Source of the DNA: Oscillospiraceae bacterium
GTDB taxonomy: Bacteria; Bacillota; Clostridia; Oscillospirales; CAG-272
Direction of reading: 5' to 3'
NCBI GenBank assembly: GCA_015064885.1
Contig: SVRJ01000009.1
Location: 1 to 63,379 of the forward strand
Length of the DNA stretch: 63,379 nt
Shown: piece by piece, positions 26,020 to 34,739 of the stretch
Position numbering within the stretch: the stretch's first letter is position 1
Layout of the letters: the number at the start of each line of letters is the position of its first letter
The notes under the pieces: generated by a model
The model's input: the letters and a program-made list of their open reading frames with translations, nothing else
The model's database searches: none
What the model was told of the DNA's origin: nothing
Made by a program: the position numbers and the translations under genes

Positions 26020-28148
26020 CACTTATAATTGCGGAAAAGCCGAGCCTCGGCAGAAATATTGCCACCGCTATCGGAGCAAATAAAAAACAGAACGGATACC
26101 TTGAGGGTAACGGCTATATCGTAACGTGGGCCTTTGGTCATCTCTTCTCTCTTGCAGACGTTGAGGACTATATCGAGGGTTATACGGGCGAAAAGAGACA
26201 TTGGACACTCGACAATCTTCCCTGCCTTCCCGAAAGCTTCAGATTCAAGCTCAAGGGTCAAACGGGATCCGAGCCGGATGCGGGCATACTCAAACAATTC
26301 AATACTATAAAGACCCTTTGCAACAGAGAGGACGTAAGCACTATCGCCAATGCGGGAGACGCTGACAGAGAGGGAGAAATAATAGTCCGCCTCTGCATAG
26401 AAAATTCGCTTCCGCGCGAGCACAAAAAACAGCTCGTCCGCCTTTGGATGCCCGACCAAACGGAGGACACCATAAGGTCGGAAATAAGTGCGATGAAGCC
26501 TATGAGTGACTACGACCGACTTGCAGACGAAGGGTATGCAAGGACCTACATAGATTGGCTCTACGGAGTAAATCTCACAAGATACGCCACTCTCAAGTGC
26601 GGTCCTCTCCTCCGCGTGGGAAGAGTTATTATCCCTATCGTCAAGGCAATATACGACCGCGATATGGAAATAAAAAATTTCGTTCCGGAAAAATATTTCG
26701 GTATACGAAGTGACGAGAAGACAAACGGAGAGACAATAGAGCTTGTAAGCTCGCTGAGGTTCCCAAAGGAGGAGGAATACCGTCTTCCGAAAGCGTGCGC
26801 TTACTATAACGGATGCACGGCGACAGTAACCTCGATAAAGAAAAGAAGATCCACTATGGGTGCGGGTAAGCTATACTCACTCTCAAAGCTCCAGAACGTT
26901 CTCGGCAAGAAATACAAAATGCCTATGAACGAAAGCCTCGAAACGGTTCAGAAGCTTTATGAGATGGGATATCTGACATACCCGAGAACCAACTCCGAAT
27001 ACCTCGCAACAAAGGAAGCGGATAAGATAAGATCGATCCTATCAAACGTCGCAAAAATAGGTTACCCCGTTAAATTCAAAAACAGTAAGTCCATATTTGA
27101 CGACTCGAAGATAGAAAGTCACTCCGCGATCACTCCAACCTCAAAGATTCCAAACAAGAGCACGCTCACCGAAAAGCAGCTTACCGTATATAAGACCGTA
27201 TTCAATCGCTTTGTGGCGGTCTTTTGCGCAGAGGAATGCATATGCAATAAGACCGATATTACAATATCTCTCGCTCGCGACGGAAAAACGGTTGAGGAAT
27301 TTACTCTTAAGGGTAACATCGTAATACAGCCCGGTTGGACGAAATATGACGGTGGAACTCAAAAGGACAAGCTGCTCCCGAATCTCGAAAAGGGTAATAC
27401 GGTGAATATAAACTTCGTTCCGTTTGAAAGAGAGACCACACCGCCAAAGCATTATACGATAGAAACGCTTAATAATTTTCTCAAGAATCCGTTCAAGGAG
27501 GAAAAAGCTGAGCTTTCCGACAATGCGGAGACAGAGGATGATACTGCCGAATACAAGGCAATGCTCGACGGTCTCGAGCTCGGGACAGAAGCAACGAGAA
27601 CTTCAATAATCGACAACGCAAAAAGCAGCGGATATATTTCTTTGAAAAAGGACACGTATTATATAGAGAAGGACGGTATCTTTCTCATCGAGTCGCTCAA
27701 GCGTCTGGGCATCAGCATGGACAAAAACAAGACGGTCATGATGGGCAAGCTGCTCAAGGACGTATATAAGGGCGTAAACACGATCGACAGCGCGGTAGAT
27801 ACCGCAAAATCTGAAATATCACAAATATTTGAAAGGAAAAAAGTCTCCCCGGAAACAGATACTGATATAGGTGTATTCAGGCAAGAGGTCGGAAAATGTC
27901 CGATTTGCGGGAAGCCGGTAATACGCGGGTATTACAGTTACGGTTGCTCGGGATATAAGGAAAACGGCTGCAGGTTTTCAGTGTATTTATCAATATGCGG
28001 AAGAAACATTTCGATATCGAACATGAAGCTATTACTCGAAACCGGAAAAACATCAAAGATAAGCGGATTTATTTCTCCGAAAACACAAAAGCCGTTCGAC
28101 GCTTTTTTGGTGCTTAAGGATGGAAAAGCAGTTTTTGAATTCAACTGA
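26016..28148 (+). CDS. topB: DNA topoisomerase III
   Basis: A type IA topoisomerase that decatenates and relaxes single-stranded regions. TOPRIM at the N-terminus (LIIAEKPSLGRNIATAIGA; NAGDADREGEIIVRL carries the acidic triad), active-site Tyr in LTYPRTNSEYL (about residue 320), and one C-terminal zinc-ribbon-like module (CPICGKPVIRGYYSYGCSGY...C) at about 630-655. 710 residues fits TopB. It is coupled to the flavodoxin gene and overlaps the RadC-like gene by 29 bases. TopB paralogues are frequent on integrative elements, but no other mobile genes are near. Confidence 0.93.
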   Translation: MTLIIAEKPSLGRNIATAIGANKKQNGYLEGNGYIVTWAFGHLFSLADVEDYIEGYTGEKRHWTLDNLPCLPESFRFKLKGQTGSEPDAGILKQFNTIKTLCNREDVSTIANAGDADREGEIIVRLCIENSLPREHKKQLVRLWMPDQTEDTIRSEISAMKPMSDYDRLADEGYARTYIDWLYGVNLTRYATLKCGPLLRVGRVIIPIVKAIYDRDMEIKNFVPEKYFGIRSDEKTNGETIELVSSLRFPKEEEYRLPKACAYYNGCTATVTSIKKRRSTMGAGKLYSLSKLQNVLGKKYKMPMNESLETVQKLYEMGYLTYPRTNSEYLATKEADKIRSILSNVAKIGYPVKFKNSKSIFDDSKIESHSAITPTSKIPNKSTLTEKQLTVYKTVFNRFVAVFCAEECICNKTDITISLARDGKTVEEFTLKGNIVIQPGWTKYDGGTQKDKLLPNLEKGNTVNINFVPFERETTPPKHYTIETLNNFLKNPFKEEKAELSDNAETEDDTAEYKAMLDGLELGTEATRTSIIDNAKSSGYISLKKDTYYIEKDGIFLIESLKRLGISMDKNKTVMMGKLLKDVYKGVNTIDSAVDTAKSEISQIFERKKVSPETDTDIGVFRQEVGKCPICGKPVIRGYYSYGCSGYKENGCRFSVYLSICGRNISISNMKLLLETGKTSKISGFISPKTQKPFDAFLVLKDGKAVFEFN

Positions 28149-28833
28149 AAACGATCCTTCGGTCAAGGAAAAGGACTCCACTCATCACGGGCACAGGCGC
28201 AGAATGACCGAAAATTTCATGTCCGTGAGCAACGCCCCGCTCACAGACGTTCAGATAGTAGAAATGCTTCTCTTCTACTGTATACCAAGAAGCGATACCA
28301 ATCCTACCGCACACAGGCTTCTCGAAAAATTCAAGAGCATAGAGGCAATACTTCGTGCTGAAGAAAAGGAGATCTCTTCGGTAAAAGGGATGGGAAAGGC
28401 ATCGGCTAAAAAGCTGCACAGAATATCGGACGCCTTCTTTAAATACAGCTCTCTTATACGAAGATCACGCTATAGCGGAAAGCTTACCAAAAAGCAGATC
28501 TGCGACATTATACTCCTCTCGCTCAGAGATTCCATGCGGAAATCAAGGCTCACGCCGACTTTTATGCTTCTCTGCTTTTCCGATAGCGGGAAGCTTCTGT
28601 ATAGGAGCTTTTTCGGCAACAGAGTGAAGGAGCACCTGAAGATGCTCTCCCTCACCTATCCCAGAAGGGATTCATCGGTAAGCATATTTTGCATCTCCGA
28701 CACCTCACTTTTCAGCGACCCCGCTGCCGCTGCAGAGCTGAGTACACTCACAAAGGACGTTCTTTTAAGCTTCGGAATAGATCTGGTCGCACACGTAACG
28801 CGTGACCTTACCATTGATTTTAACGTATTATAA
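28120..28833 (+). CDS. RadC-family protein lacking the JAMM metal site
   Basis: A 237-residue product. The N-terminal half matches RadC: GHRRRMTENFM, DVQIVEMLLFYCIPRSDTNPTAHRLLEKF, and a helix-hairpin-helix ISSVKGMGKASAKKL (about 85-100). The C-terminal half has the length and end (LSFGIDLVAHVTRDL) of the RadC MPN domain, but the diagnostic HxHPxG...SxxD zinc motif is absent; its place is taken by a segment around ISDTSLFSDPAAAAE. It is thus probably a catalytically dead RadC relative. It overlaps topB by 29 bases; the start ATG at 28120 has AAGG unusually close, so the exact start is uncertain. Confidence 0.75.
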   Translation: MEKQFLNSTENDPSVKEKDSTHHGHRRRMTENFMSVSNAPLTDVQIVEMLLFYCIPRSDTNPTAHRLLEKFKSIEAILRAEEKEISSVKGMGKASAKKLHRISDAFFKYSSLIRRSRYSGKLTKKQICDIILLSLRDSMRKSRLTPTFMLLCFSDSGKLLYRSFFGNRVKEHLKMLSLTYPRRDSSVSIFCISDTSLFSDPAAAAELSTLTKDVLLSFGIDLVAHVTRDLTIDFNVL

Positions 28834-28920
28834 ATTTTTTTATTTTTTTTGCAACCGAATTCAAAAACGCCACACTTAATGAGTGAAGGTACAAAAAACG
28901 TACCGATGGAGGCAAAAGGA

Positions 28921-30570
28921 ATGGCAATGAGCGAGACACTTCGAGAAAAGCTACTGCTCGAATACACCGAAAAGCACATGGGAAAGGTTTTCTATTTCTG
29001 TCTGAGAAAGACCTCCGACAGATATGAAGCCGAGGATCTGACACAAGATATATCTCTGAACGTTATCCTCGCGCTTGAAAAGGAGATCCTGCCGGATAAT
29101 TTCTCTGCATACGTGTGGCGGATAGCGCGCAACCGCTATAGCGTATGGGCGGATAAAAAACGCAAAAAAGAGGAAGCTCTCAGCCCTTGTGATATTTACG
29201 AATACGAGCACGAGATAGCCGATAGCGATGAAAACATCCTTGAAAATATGATACGCCGTGAGGAGCTTGCGCTTCTCAGACGTGAGCTTGCATTCATATC
29301 ATCGGATTACAGAAACATTGTTGTAGCATATTATCTCGAAAACAGAAGTATACGCGATATTGCCGGTTCATTATCCCTCCCCGAAGGCACGGTAAAGGCA
29401 AAGCTCTTCCGTGCAAGAAATATACTGAAAGAAGGTATGAATATGGCAAGAGAATTCGGTAAAAGAAGTTATAATCCCGAGGACATAGATTTTGTGAATT
29501 TCTGCTCGGGCTTCGGTGACAACGGTCAGCCGTGGAGTATACTTACACACGCACTTTACAAAAACATTTTTCTTGAGGCATACGATAATCCGTCAACTGC
29601 GGAGGAGCTCGCACTCGAGCTCGGAGTTGCTCTTCCCTATATGGAGGATGAGCTTGAATTTCTCACAAAGGAAACCTTTCTCCTCAAAACAGGTAACAAA
29701 TACGAAACCGCATTCCCAATAATCGGCAAGGAAGCTCAGGATGAGATACACGAATACAATCTCACTATCATCTCTGATCTTACACGCCTTATCGAAGAGC
29801 TCATAGACGGATACGCAAATGCCTGCTCGGCACACGGTATCGATTTTTACGGAAGATATCAAAGCTATGAAGACGCCAAGTGGACTCTTCTTATCCATAC
29901 GTTTGACAAGCTGATGGCAGAAGCGGCGGGTGAATTGAACCACAAGCGTACAAAGAGACCAAGCCACGGAGAGTGGGATATACTCGGATACAAGAAGACC
30001 GAGCGCAGCTACAATGGTTGGGTAGGAAGGCACGGCTCTATCACACATAAAAACGTTTTGAATGCAGAGACCATAGATTTTGTGCAGTTCAAGTTCATGT
30101 ATAAGGGCATTAATTCCAAAACGCCGCCCTTCCTCTCATATGACGAATCTCTTACACTCAAGAGACTTGCCGAGGGAAAGACCGAAGGCCTTGAGGAGAC
30201 ATATCTCGAAAAGCTCGTAAAATACGGCTATGCAAAAAAGAGTGAAAGCGGTTATACCCCCGCCATAGTAGTATTCAAGGGCTACGACACTTCAAACACC
30301 CTTGAAAAATTCACAAACGGTGAGAAGGAAGAATTAAAAGAAAAAGCGACGGCAATAAGAAAATTGCTCTCGTCGGCATCTGTATACGCAATGAATATTA
30401 CAAAAAAGGACCTTCCCCAATCCTTTAAAAAGGACGAAAGGATGTGTAGCCTCGCTTGCAACAACACCAAAGTAGAAGCAGGACATCTGATGCACCGGGC
30501 TCTCCTCGACGGCTGGATCAAATATGATGAAAATACAAGCAAGGGCATGGGTGCCTATCTGTATATTTAA
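28921..30570 (+). CDS. ECF-type sigma factor with large C-terminal domain
   Basis: Residues about 12-82 are sigma-70 region 2 (YFCLRKTSDRYEAEDLTQDI, YVWRIARNRYSVWADKKRK). Residues about 115-172 are region 4 (RRELAFISSDYRNIVVAYYLENRSIRDIA, LPEGTVKAKLFRARNILKEG). An extra 370 residues follow: a winged-helix-like part (STAEELALELGVALPYMEDELEFLTKETFLL, about 225-255), then a mostly helical region without transmembrane segments. Typical ECF factors are under 200 residues. No anti-sigma gene is adjacent, so the C-terminal domain may itself control activity; this is inference. The start at 28921 is eight bases after GGAGG (28908-28912); the ATG at 28927 is an alternative. Confidence 0.85.
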   Translation: MAMSETLREKLLLEYTEKHMGKVFYFCLRKTSDRYEAEDLTQDISLNVILALEKEILPDNFSAYVWRIARNRYSVWADKKRKKEEALSPCDIYEYEHEIADSDENILENMIRREELALLRRELAFISSDYRNIVVAYYLENRSIRDIAGSLSLPEGTVKAKLFRARNILKEGMNMAREFGKRSYNPEDIDFVNFCSGFGDNGQPWSILTHALYKNIFLEAYDNPSTAEELALELGVALPYMEDELEFLTKETFLLKTGNKYETAFPIIGKEAQDEIHEYNLTIISDLTRLIEELIDGYANACSAHGIDFYGRYQSYEDAKWTLLIHTFDKLMAEAAGELNHKRTKRPSHGEWDILGYKKTERSYNGWVGRHGSITHKNVLNAETIDFVQFKFMYKGINSKTPPFLSYDESLTLKRLAEGKTEGLEETYLEKLVKYGYAKKSESGYTPAIVVFKGYDTSNTLEKFTNGEKEELKEKATAIRKLLSSASVYAMNITKKDLPQSFKKDERMCSLACNNTKVEAGHLMHRALLDGWIKYDENTSKGMGAYLYI

Positions 30571-30593
30571 ATCGCACGTTAGCAATAAAAACG

Positions 30594-30620
30594 ACCGCAT
30601 TCCTTTTACGGAATGCGGCT
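30594..30620. terminator. Bidirectional terminator, sigma factor / ispE
   Basis: CCGCATTCC (30595-30603) pairs perfectly with GGAATGCGG (30610-30618). T-rich tracts lie on both sides, so it serves the convergent genes in both directions. Confidence 0.85.
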
Positions 30621-30626
30621 ATTTTA

Positions 30627-31490
30627 TTAAAGCGGCTTACACACCTCCGCGAAAAATCCCTTTTCTCTCAAAGCCTTTTGTGCAAGACGGGCATCGCTTT
30701 CCGACCTATAAAGACCAAACACAGCAGAACCGCTTCCGCTCATTAAGGAAAGTGACGCACCGTTGCGCTTCATCTCATCTTTTATAAGAGATATTTCGGG
30801 GTCATTCGGTATAACTATTTCCTCAAAAATATTGAACGCGCTTTCAGAAATTGCATCAAGGCTTCCGCTGTACATAGCGTCAAGGCATTTTTTTGCAAGC
30901 CCTCCTCTTTCCGAATAGTCTCCGTACATAACGTCAAGAGATCTATACGCTCCCGGTGTTTTTACTCCCGAGTTTCCCTTTGCAAGGAGGACCGTACATT
31001 CGGGAAGCGGTGCGCAGTAATCTATTATTTCTCCTCTTCCGCTCACAAAAGACGGATCGGATGAAACGCAGAAGATAACGTCGCTGCCTATACCTTCCGC
31101 TATTTTTCTGAGCGTCTCATCAGAGAGGCATGCACCGGTAAGAGTATTAAGTGCTCTGAGAACGGCGGCAGCATCTGCACTTCCGCCGGCAAGTCCGGCC
31201 TGATCGGGAATATTCTTTATCAGCTTTATGTGTACGCGCGGATTTTCCTCTATGTATTCATAAAATGCCGCGGCAGCTTTGTATGCAAGATTTTTTTCTC
31301 CGGTCGGAAGATCTGATCTTGAGCATTCAAGAGTGATGCCTATATCGTCCGTCTTCTCCACCGTAACGTCATCTGCAAGCGTAACGCAAAGCATAACGCT
31401 CTCTATAGAGTGATATCCGTCCTCTCTTATTCCGGTTACGTCAAGACATATATTTATTTTGGCGCAGGCTTTTTCGGTTACCGTATTCAT
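30627..31490 (-). CDS. ispE: 4-diphosphocytidyl-2-C-methyl-D-erythritol kinase
   Basis: A GHMP kinase of the MEP isoprenoid pathway. The 287-residue protein has KINICLDVTGIREDGYHSIESVM at the start, the ATP loop PDQAGLAGGSADAAAVLRAL, and the C-terminal MSGSGSAVFGLY. Length and motifs are canonical. AGGAGGG lies nine bases before the ATG, and a TTGAAA-N16-TATAAT promoter precedes it. It converges with the sigma factor gene and diverges from htpG. Confidence 0.97.
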   Translation of the reverse strand: MNTVTEKACAKINICLDVTGIREDGYHSIESVMLCVTLADDVTVEKTDDIGITLECSRSDLPTGEKNLAYKAAAAFYEYIEENPRVHIKLIKNIPDQAGLAGGSADAAAVLRALNTLTGACLSDETLRKIAEGIGSDVIFCVSSDPSFVSGRGEIIDYCAPLPECTVLLAKGNSGVKTPGAYRSLDVMYGDYSERGGLAKKCLDAMYSGSLDAISESAFNIFEEIVIPNDPEISLIKDEMKRNGASLSLMSGSGSAVFGLYRSESDARLAQKALREKGFFAEVCKPL

Positions 31491-31527
31491 ACAAGCTTAC
31501 CCTCCTGTTTCATATAGATATATAGAT

Positions 31528-31555
31528 ATTATATCATATTTCTCTTATTTTTCAA
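31528..31555 (-). promoter_or_regulatory. ispE promoter
   Basis: On the minus strand TTGAAA (31550-31555), 16 bases, extended -10 TGATATAAT (TATAAT 31528-31533). Confidence 0.65.
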
Positions 31556-31636
31556 TAGATTTTCCGATTCTTTTAATATATTAACAAAAAATTTAAGAAA
31601 GCTGAAAAACTAAGCGATGAAAATTTTATTTTATAA

Positions 31637-31645
31637 TGGTATAAT
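31637..31645 (+). promoter_or_regulatory. htpG extended -10 promoter
   Basis: TGGTATAAT ahead of the htpG RBS; no good -35 is seen. A 6-bp inverted repeat ACTAAG/CTTAGT (31609-31614, 31660-31665) flanks it. No CIRCE element is present. Confidence 0.45.
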
Positions 31646-31681
31646 ATATTATTATATTACTTAGTCAAAGGAGTGATTTTT

Positions 31682-33514
31682 GTGTCACAGGATTCTTTCA
31701 ACAAGGGCGGAATAAGTGTAAAAACAGAGCACATATTCCCGGTGATAAAAAAATGGCTTTATTCGGAAAAGGATATTTTTCTCCGCGAAATAGTTTCAAA
31801 CGCATCCGACGCTATAACCAAGCTCAAGAGGCTCGCCTCTCTCGGTGAGATAGATCTGTCAGAGGAAGAACTCAGCTCGTTCCGTATAAACGTTACGCTT
31901 GACAAAGATGCGGGAACTCTTACCGTGAGCGATAACGGAATCGGTATGAGTGAGGACGAGCTCAAAAAGTATCTTTGCAACATTGCCCTCTCCGGCGCGC
32001 TTGACTTTATCGCAAAGTACGAGGGTGAGAATGAAAACGAGAGCGGCATCATAGGTCATTTCGGACTCGGATTCTATTCCTCGTTTATGGTCAGCGACAA
32101 GGTAGAGGTAAATACCAAAGCATTCGACGGCTCACCTGCCGTAAGATGGATATGCGGTGAGGACGGTGAATATGAGATAAGCGCAGGCGACAGAGACAGC
32201 TTCGGAACCGACGTCATCATGTATATAAGCGATGCCGAAAAGGAATATCTCGACGCCGCTAAAATAAAGAGCATTCTCAACAAATTCTGCTCGTTTATGC
32301 CCGTAGAGATCTTCTTCACAGATACCGCGGAGGAAAAGAAGGAGGACGAGGAGGAGCATGCGATAAACGAAACGCTTCCTCTCTATCTGAAGCGTCCCTC
32401 CGAATGCACTGAGGAGGAATACAACGAATTCTATCACAAGGTGTTCGGAGATTTCAGAGATCCTCTCTTCTACATCCATATAAACGCGGATTATCCCCTA
32501 AACTTCAAGGGAATTCTCTATTTCCCCAAAATAGAAAATGAGTATCAGTCTATCGAGGGGCAGGTAAAGCTTTACTACAATCAGGTATTCGTCGCGGATA
32601 ACATAAAAGAGGTCATTCCCGAATATCTGCTCATGCTCAAGGGCGTTCTCGACTGTCCTCAGCTTCCTCTTAACGTTTCACGCTCATATCTGCAGACAAA
32701 CACATACGTATCAAAGGTATCCGCACATATTGTAAAGAAGGTTGCGGACAAGCTTAATTCTCTTTGTTCGGGTGACAGAGAAAAATACAACTCTGTATTT
32801 GAAAATATAAAGACCTTTATAGAGTATGCCTGCATACGCGACAGAAAGTTCTACGACAGAGTAAAGGATTCTATTCTCTTCCCCCTCTGCGATTCAAGCT
32901 ATAAAACAATGAGCGAGTATCTCGACGAAGTAAAGGCTGCAGGCTTTGAAAACAAGCTTTTCTATGCAAGTGACAAGGAGATACAGAGCCAGTATATCTC
33001 GCTCTTTGAGGCAAAGAAGATACCCGTTATATATATGCCTCAAATGATAGACACACAGTTTGCCTCTACACTTGAGCAATACGGTGACGGAATATCGTTT
33101 ATGAGAGTAGACGCAGACAATTCGGGCGTTCTGAGCAGTAAGGACAGCGAGGATAATTCAGAGGCACTCACCGAGCTCTTCAAAAAGATAAGCGGCAATG
33201 ACAAGCTTACACTTAAGCTTGCCGATCTCGACGGAAGCGAGATCCCCGCAATAATCAACGTTTCCGAGGAAAGCAGACGCTTCAACGATATGATGAAGAT
33301 GTATTCTATGGGAGGCTCGGGCATGGATATCCCGGTTGACACCTCGCTTGTCATAAATACGTCCTCTCCGATATACGAAAAGCTCAAGGTAGCCGATGAC
33401 GAGGCTCTTGCAAGATACGTATACAGCCTTGCCCTCCTTTCATACAGAAAGCTCACCTCTGATGAAATGAACTCCTTCATCAAGGAAAGCGTTGAAATAC
33501 TGAAGAAGATATAA
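31682..33514 (+). CDS. htpG: Molecular chaperone HtpG (Hsp90)
   Basis: Hsp90-family ATPase chaperone. GHKL motifs: REIVSNASDAITKLKRL, TVSDNGIGM and GHFGLGFYSSFMVSD; middle-domain FKGILYFP and LPLNVSRSYLQ; C-terminal dimerisation domain. The 610-residue length is typical. The start is GTG at 31682 with AAAGGAG eight bases upstream; an earlier in-frame GTG at 31673 overlaps that ribosome binding site and is rejected. It is followed after 11 bases by the prephenate-dehydratase-like gene. Confidence 0.97.
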   Translation: MSQDSFNKGGISVKTEHIFPVIKKWLYSEKDIFLREIVSNASDAITKLKRLASLGEIDLSEEELSSFRINVTLDKDAGTLTVSDNGIGMSEDELKKYLCNIALSGALDFIAKYEGENENESGIIGHFGLGFYSSFMVSDKVEVNTKAFDGSPAVRWICGEDGEYEISAGDRDSFGTDVIMYISDAEKEYLDAAKIKSILNKFCSFMPVEIFFTDTAEEKKEDEEEHAINETLPLYLKRPSECTEEEYNEFYHKVFGDFRDPLFYIHINADYPLNFKGILYFPKIENEYQSIEGQVKLYYNQVFVADNIKEVIPEYLLMLKGVLDCPQLPLNVSRSYLQTNTYVSKVSAHIVKKVADKLNSLCSGDREKYNSVFENIKTFIEYACIRDRKFYDRVKDSILFPLCDSSYKTMSEYLDEVKAAGFENKLFYASDKEIQSQYISLFEAKKIPVIYMPQMIDTQFASTLEQYGDGISFMRVDADNSGVLSSKDSEDNSEALTELFKKISGNDKLTLKLADLDGSEIPAIINVSEESRRFNDMMKMYSMGGSGMDIPVDTSLVINTSSPIYEKLKVADDEALARYVYSLALLSYRKLTSDEMNSFIKESVEILKKI

Positions 33515-33525
33515 GATCATAGAAA

Positions 33526-34410
33526 ATGAAAGAAGAACAGAGAAAAATACTCGATGCAAACGTAAACCGACTTTTTTCTCAGCACGCGGGATTTTCGGCG
33601 CGGTTCACGCACCAGGCAAATGAAATGATATCACTTCAGAGTGATAGCCTTGATGTCGATTCTGCGTCAGGAATAATAAACGGAGAATACCAAAGCACTC
33701 TCGAGGTTGAGAGATGCGTAGCATTTATCCGTCTGAGAACTCTATCGGAAATAATATATGACACTCTCGGATCGGAGGCGGTATGCGAGCATATAAAGCC
33801 GCTGTTCTCCTCCCCGGACGAATCTTCCGATATGCGAAGCTCGGGAAAGATCTCGTATATGAGAAACAAGTTTACCGAAAAGGCGTTTGACAAGTTTACA
33901 AAGTTCGTCTACGACGCAAAAATAATCCACTCGGACTCATTTGAGGATTCCTGTATGGATACCTACAACGGAATATGCGAGTACTGCATCCTTCCCACCG
34001 AGAATTCCTCCGATGGAAAGCTCTCCGCATTCTACAAGCTGATCAAAAAATACGATCTCCATATAGCTGCAAGCACAGAAATACACGACGGAGACAACGT
34101 TACAACGGTATCACTTGTTTCAAGAGATATCGACCTTACAAAGCTTGAAGGCAGAGTTAAAGGATGTATGCTTGAATTTGAGGTAGCCTGCACCGACACC
34201 TCGGATATAGGCGGTATACTTACGTTTGCTTTCCATTACGGGCTGAAGCTCGTGAGAATAGATTCACACAACTCGGGTGACGAGGTCAGCTTCTCTCTTC
34301 TGTTTTCCGCAGATGACGTACTGCTGAAAAACATAGAAATACTGACCTTCTGCCTTTCCTCAGTATATCCGTCATTCAACGTGATCGGTCTTTATAAGCA
34401 CATAAACTGA
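33526..34410 (+). CDS. Prephenate-dehydratase-like protein with ACT-like tail
   Basis: A 294-residue protein. Residues about 108-205 recall the prephenate dehydratase fold: ISYMRNKFTEKAFDKF at the position of GPxGTFSexA, then CEYCILPTENSSDGKLSAFYKLIKKYDLHI (split here only for description) matching xYGVxPIENSxxGxVxxxxDLLxxxxLxI. The catalytic TRF motif is replaced by VTTVSL, and the N-terminal GTxS loop is lost. The last 90 residues look like an ACT domain (CTDTSDIGGILTFAFHYGLKLVRIDSHNS). The N-terminal 100 residues are unassigned. A regulatory or altered catalytic role is inferred. It lies 11 bases after htpG. Confidence 0.6.
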   Translation: MKEEQRKILDANVNRLFSQHAGFSARFTHQANEMISLQSDSLDVDSASGIINGEYQSTLEVERCVAFIRLRTLSEIIYDTLGSEAVCEHIKPLFSSPDESSDMRSSGKISYMRNKFTEKAFDKFTKFVYDAKIIHSDSFEDSCMDTYNGICEYCILPTENSSDGKLSAFYKLIKKYDLHIAASTEIHDGDNVTTVSLVSRDIDLTKLEGRVKGCMLEFEVACTDTSDIGGILTFAFHYGLKLVRIDSHNSGDEVSFSLLFSADDVLLKNIEILTFCLSSVYPSFNVIGLYKHIN

Positions 34411-34445
34411 TTCGTTCAAATTTTATAACCGAAAGGAATTATATC

Positions 34446-34709
34446 ATGATAAAGAACATAAACTATAAGACAAGCGGAGTATGCTCAAGAGGCATAAGCA
34501 TAAGCATTGACACGGATACCGATACCGTTGTTTCTGTAAAATTCGAGGGCGGCTGCTCGGGTAACACCCAGGGCGTTGCAAGCCTTGCTACAGGCATGAC
34601 TGTTGACAGTATTATCGAAAAGGTTCAGGGAATTCGTTGCGGATTCAAGGCTACGTCCTGCCCCGACCAGCTTGCGCAGGCGCTTCTTATCTACAAAGCA
34701 GAGAAATAA
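34446..34709 (+). CDS. TSCPD domain protein
   Basis: An 87-residue protein with the TSCPD signature near its end (ATSCPDQLAQAL) and conserved Cys in GVCSRGI, GGCSGN and IRCGF. The same domain ends some class II (B12-dependent) ribonucleotide reductases, where it may bind a metal; this short stand-alone form is common in Clostridia. Four to five conserved Cys suggest metal binding. It sits between the prephenate-dehydratase-like and phosphohexomutase genes in the same direction, with GAAAGGA upstream. Confidence 0.85.
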   Translation: MIKNINYKTSGVCSRGISISIDTDTDTVVSVKFEGGCSGNTQGVASLATGMTVDSIIEKVQGIRCGFKATSCPDQLAQALLIYKAEK

Positions 34710-34739
34710 TCAATAACAAAAATCAAAAGGAAACAACCG

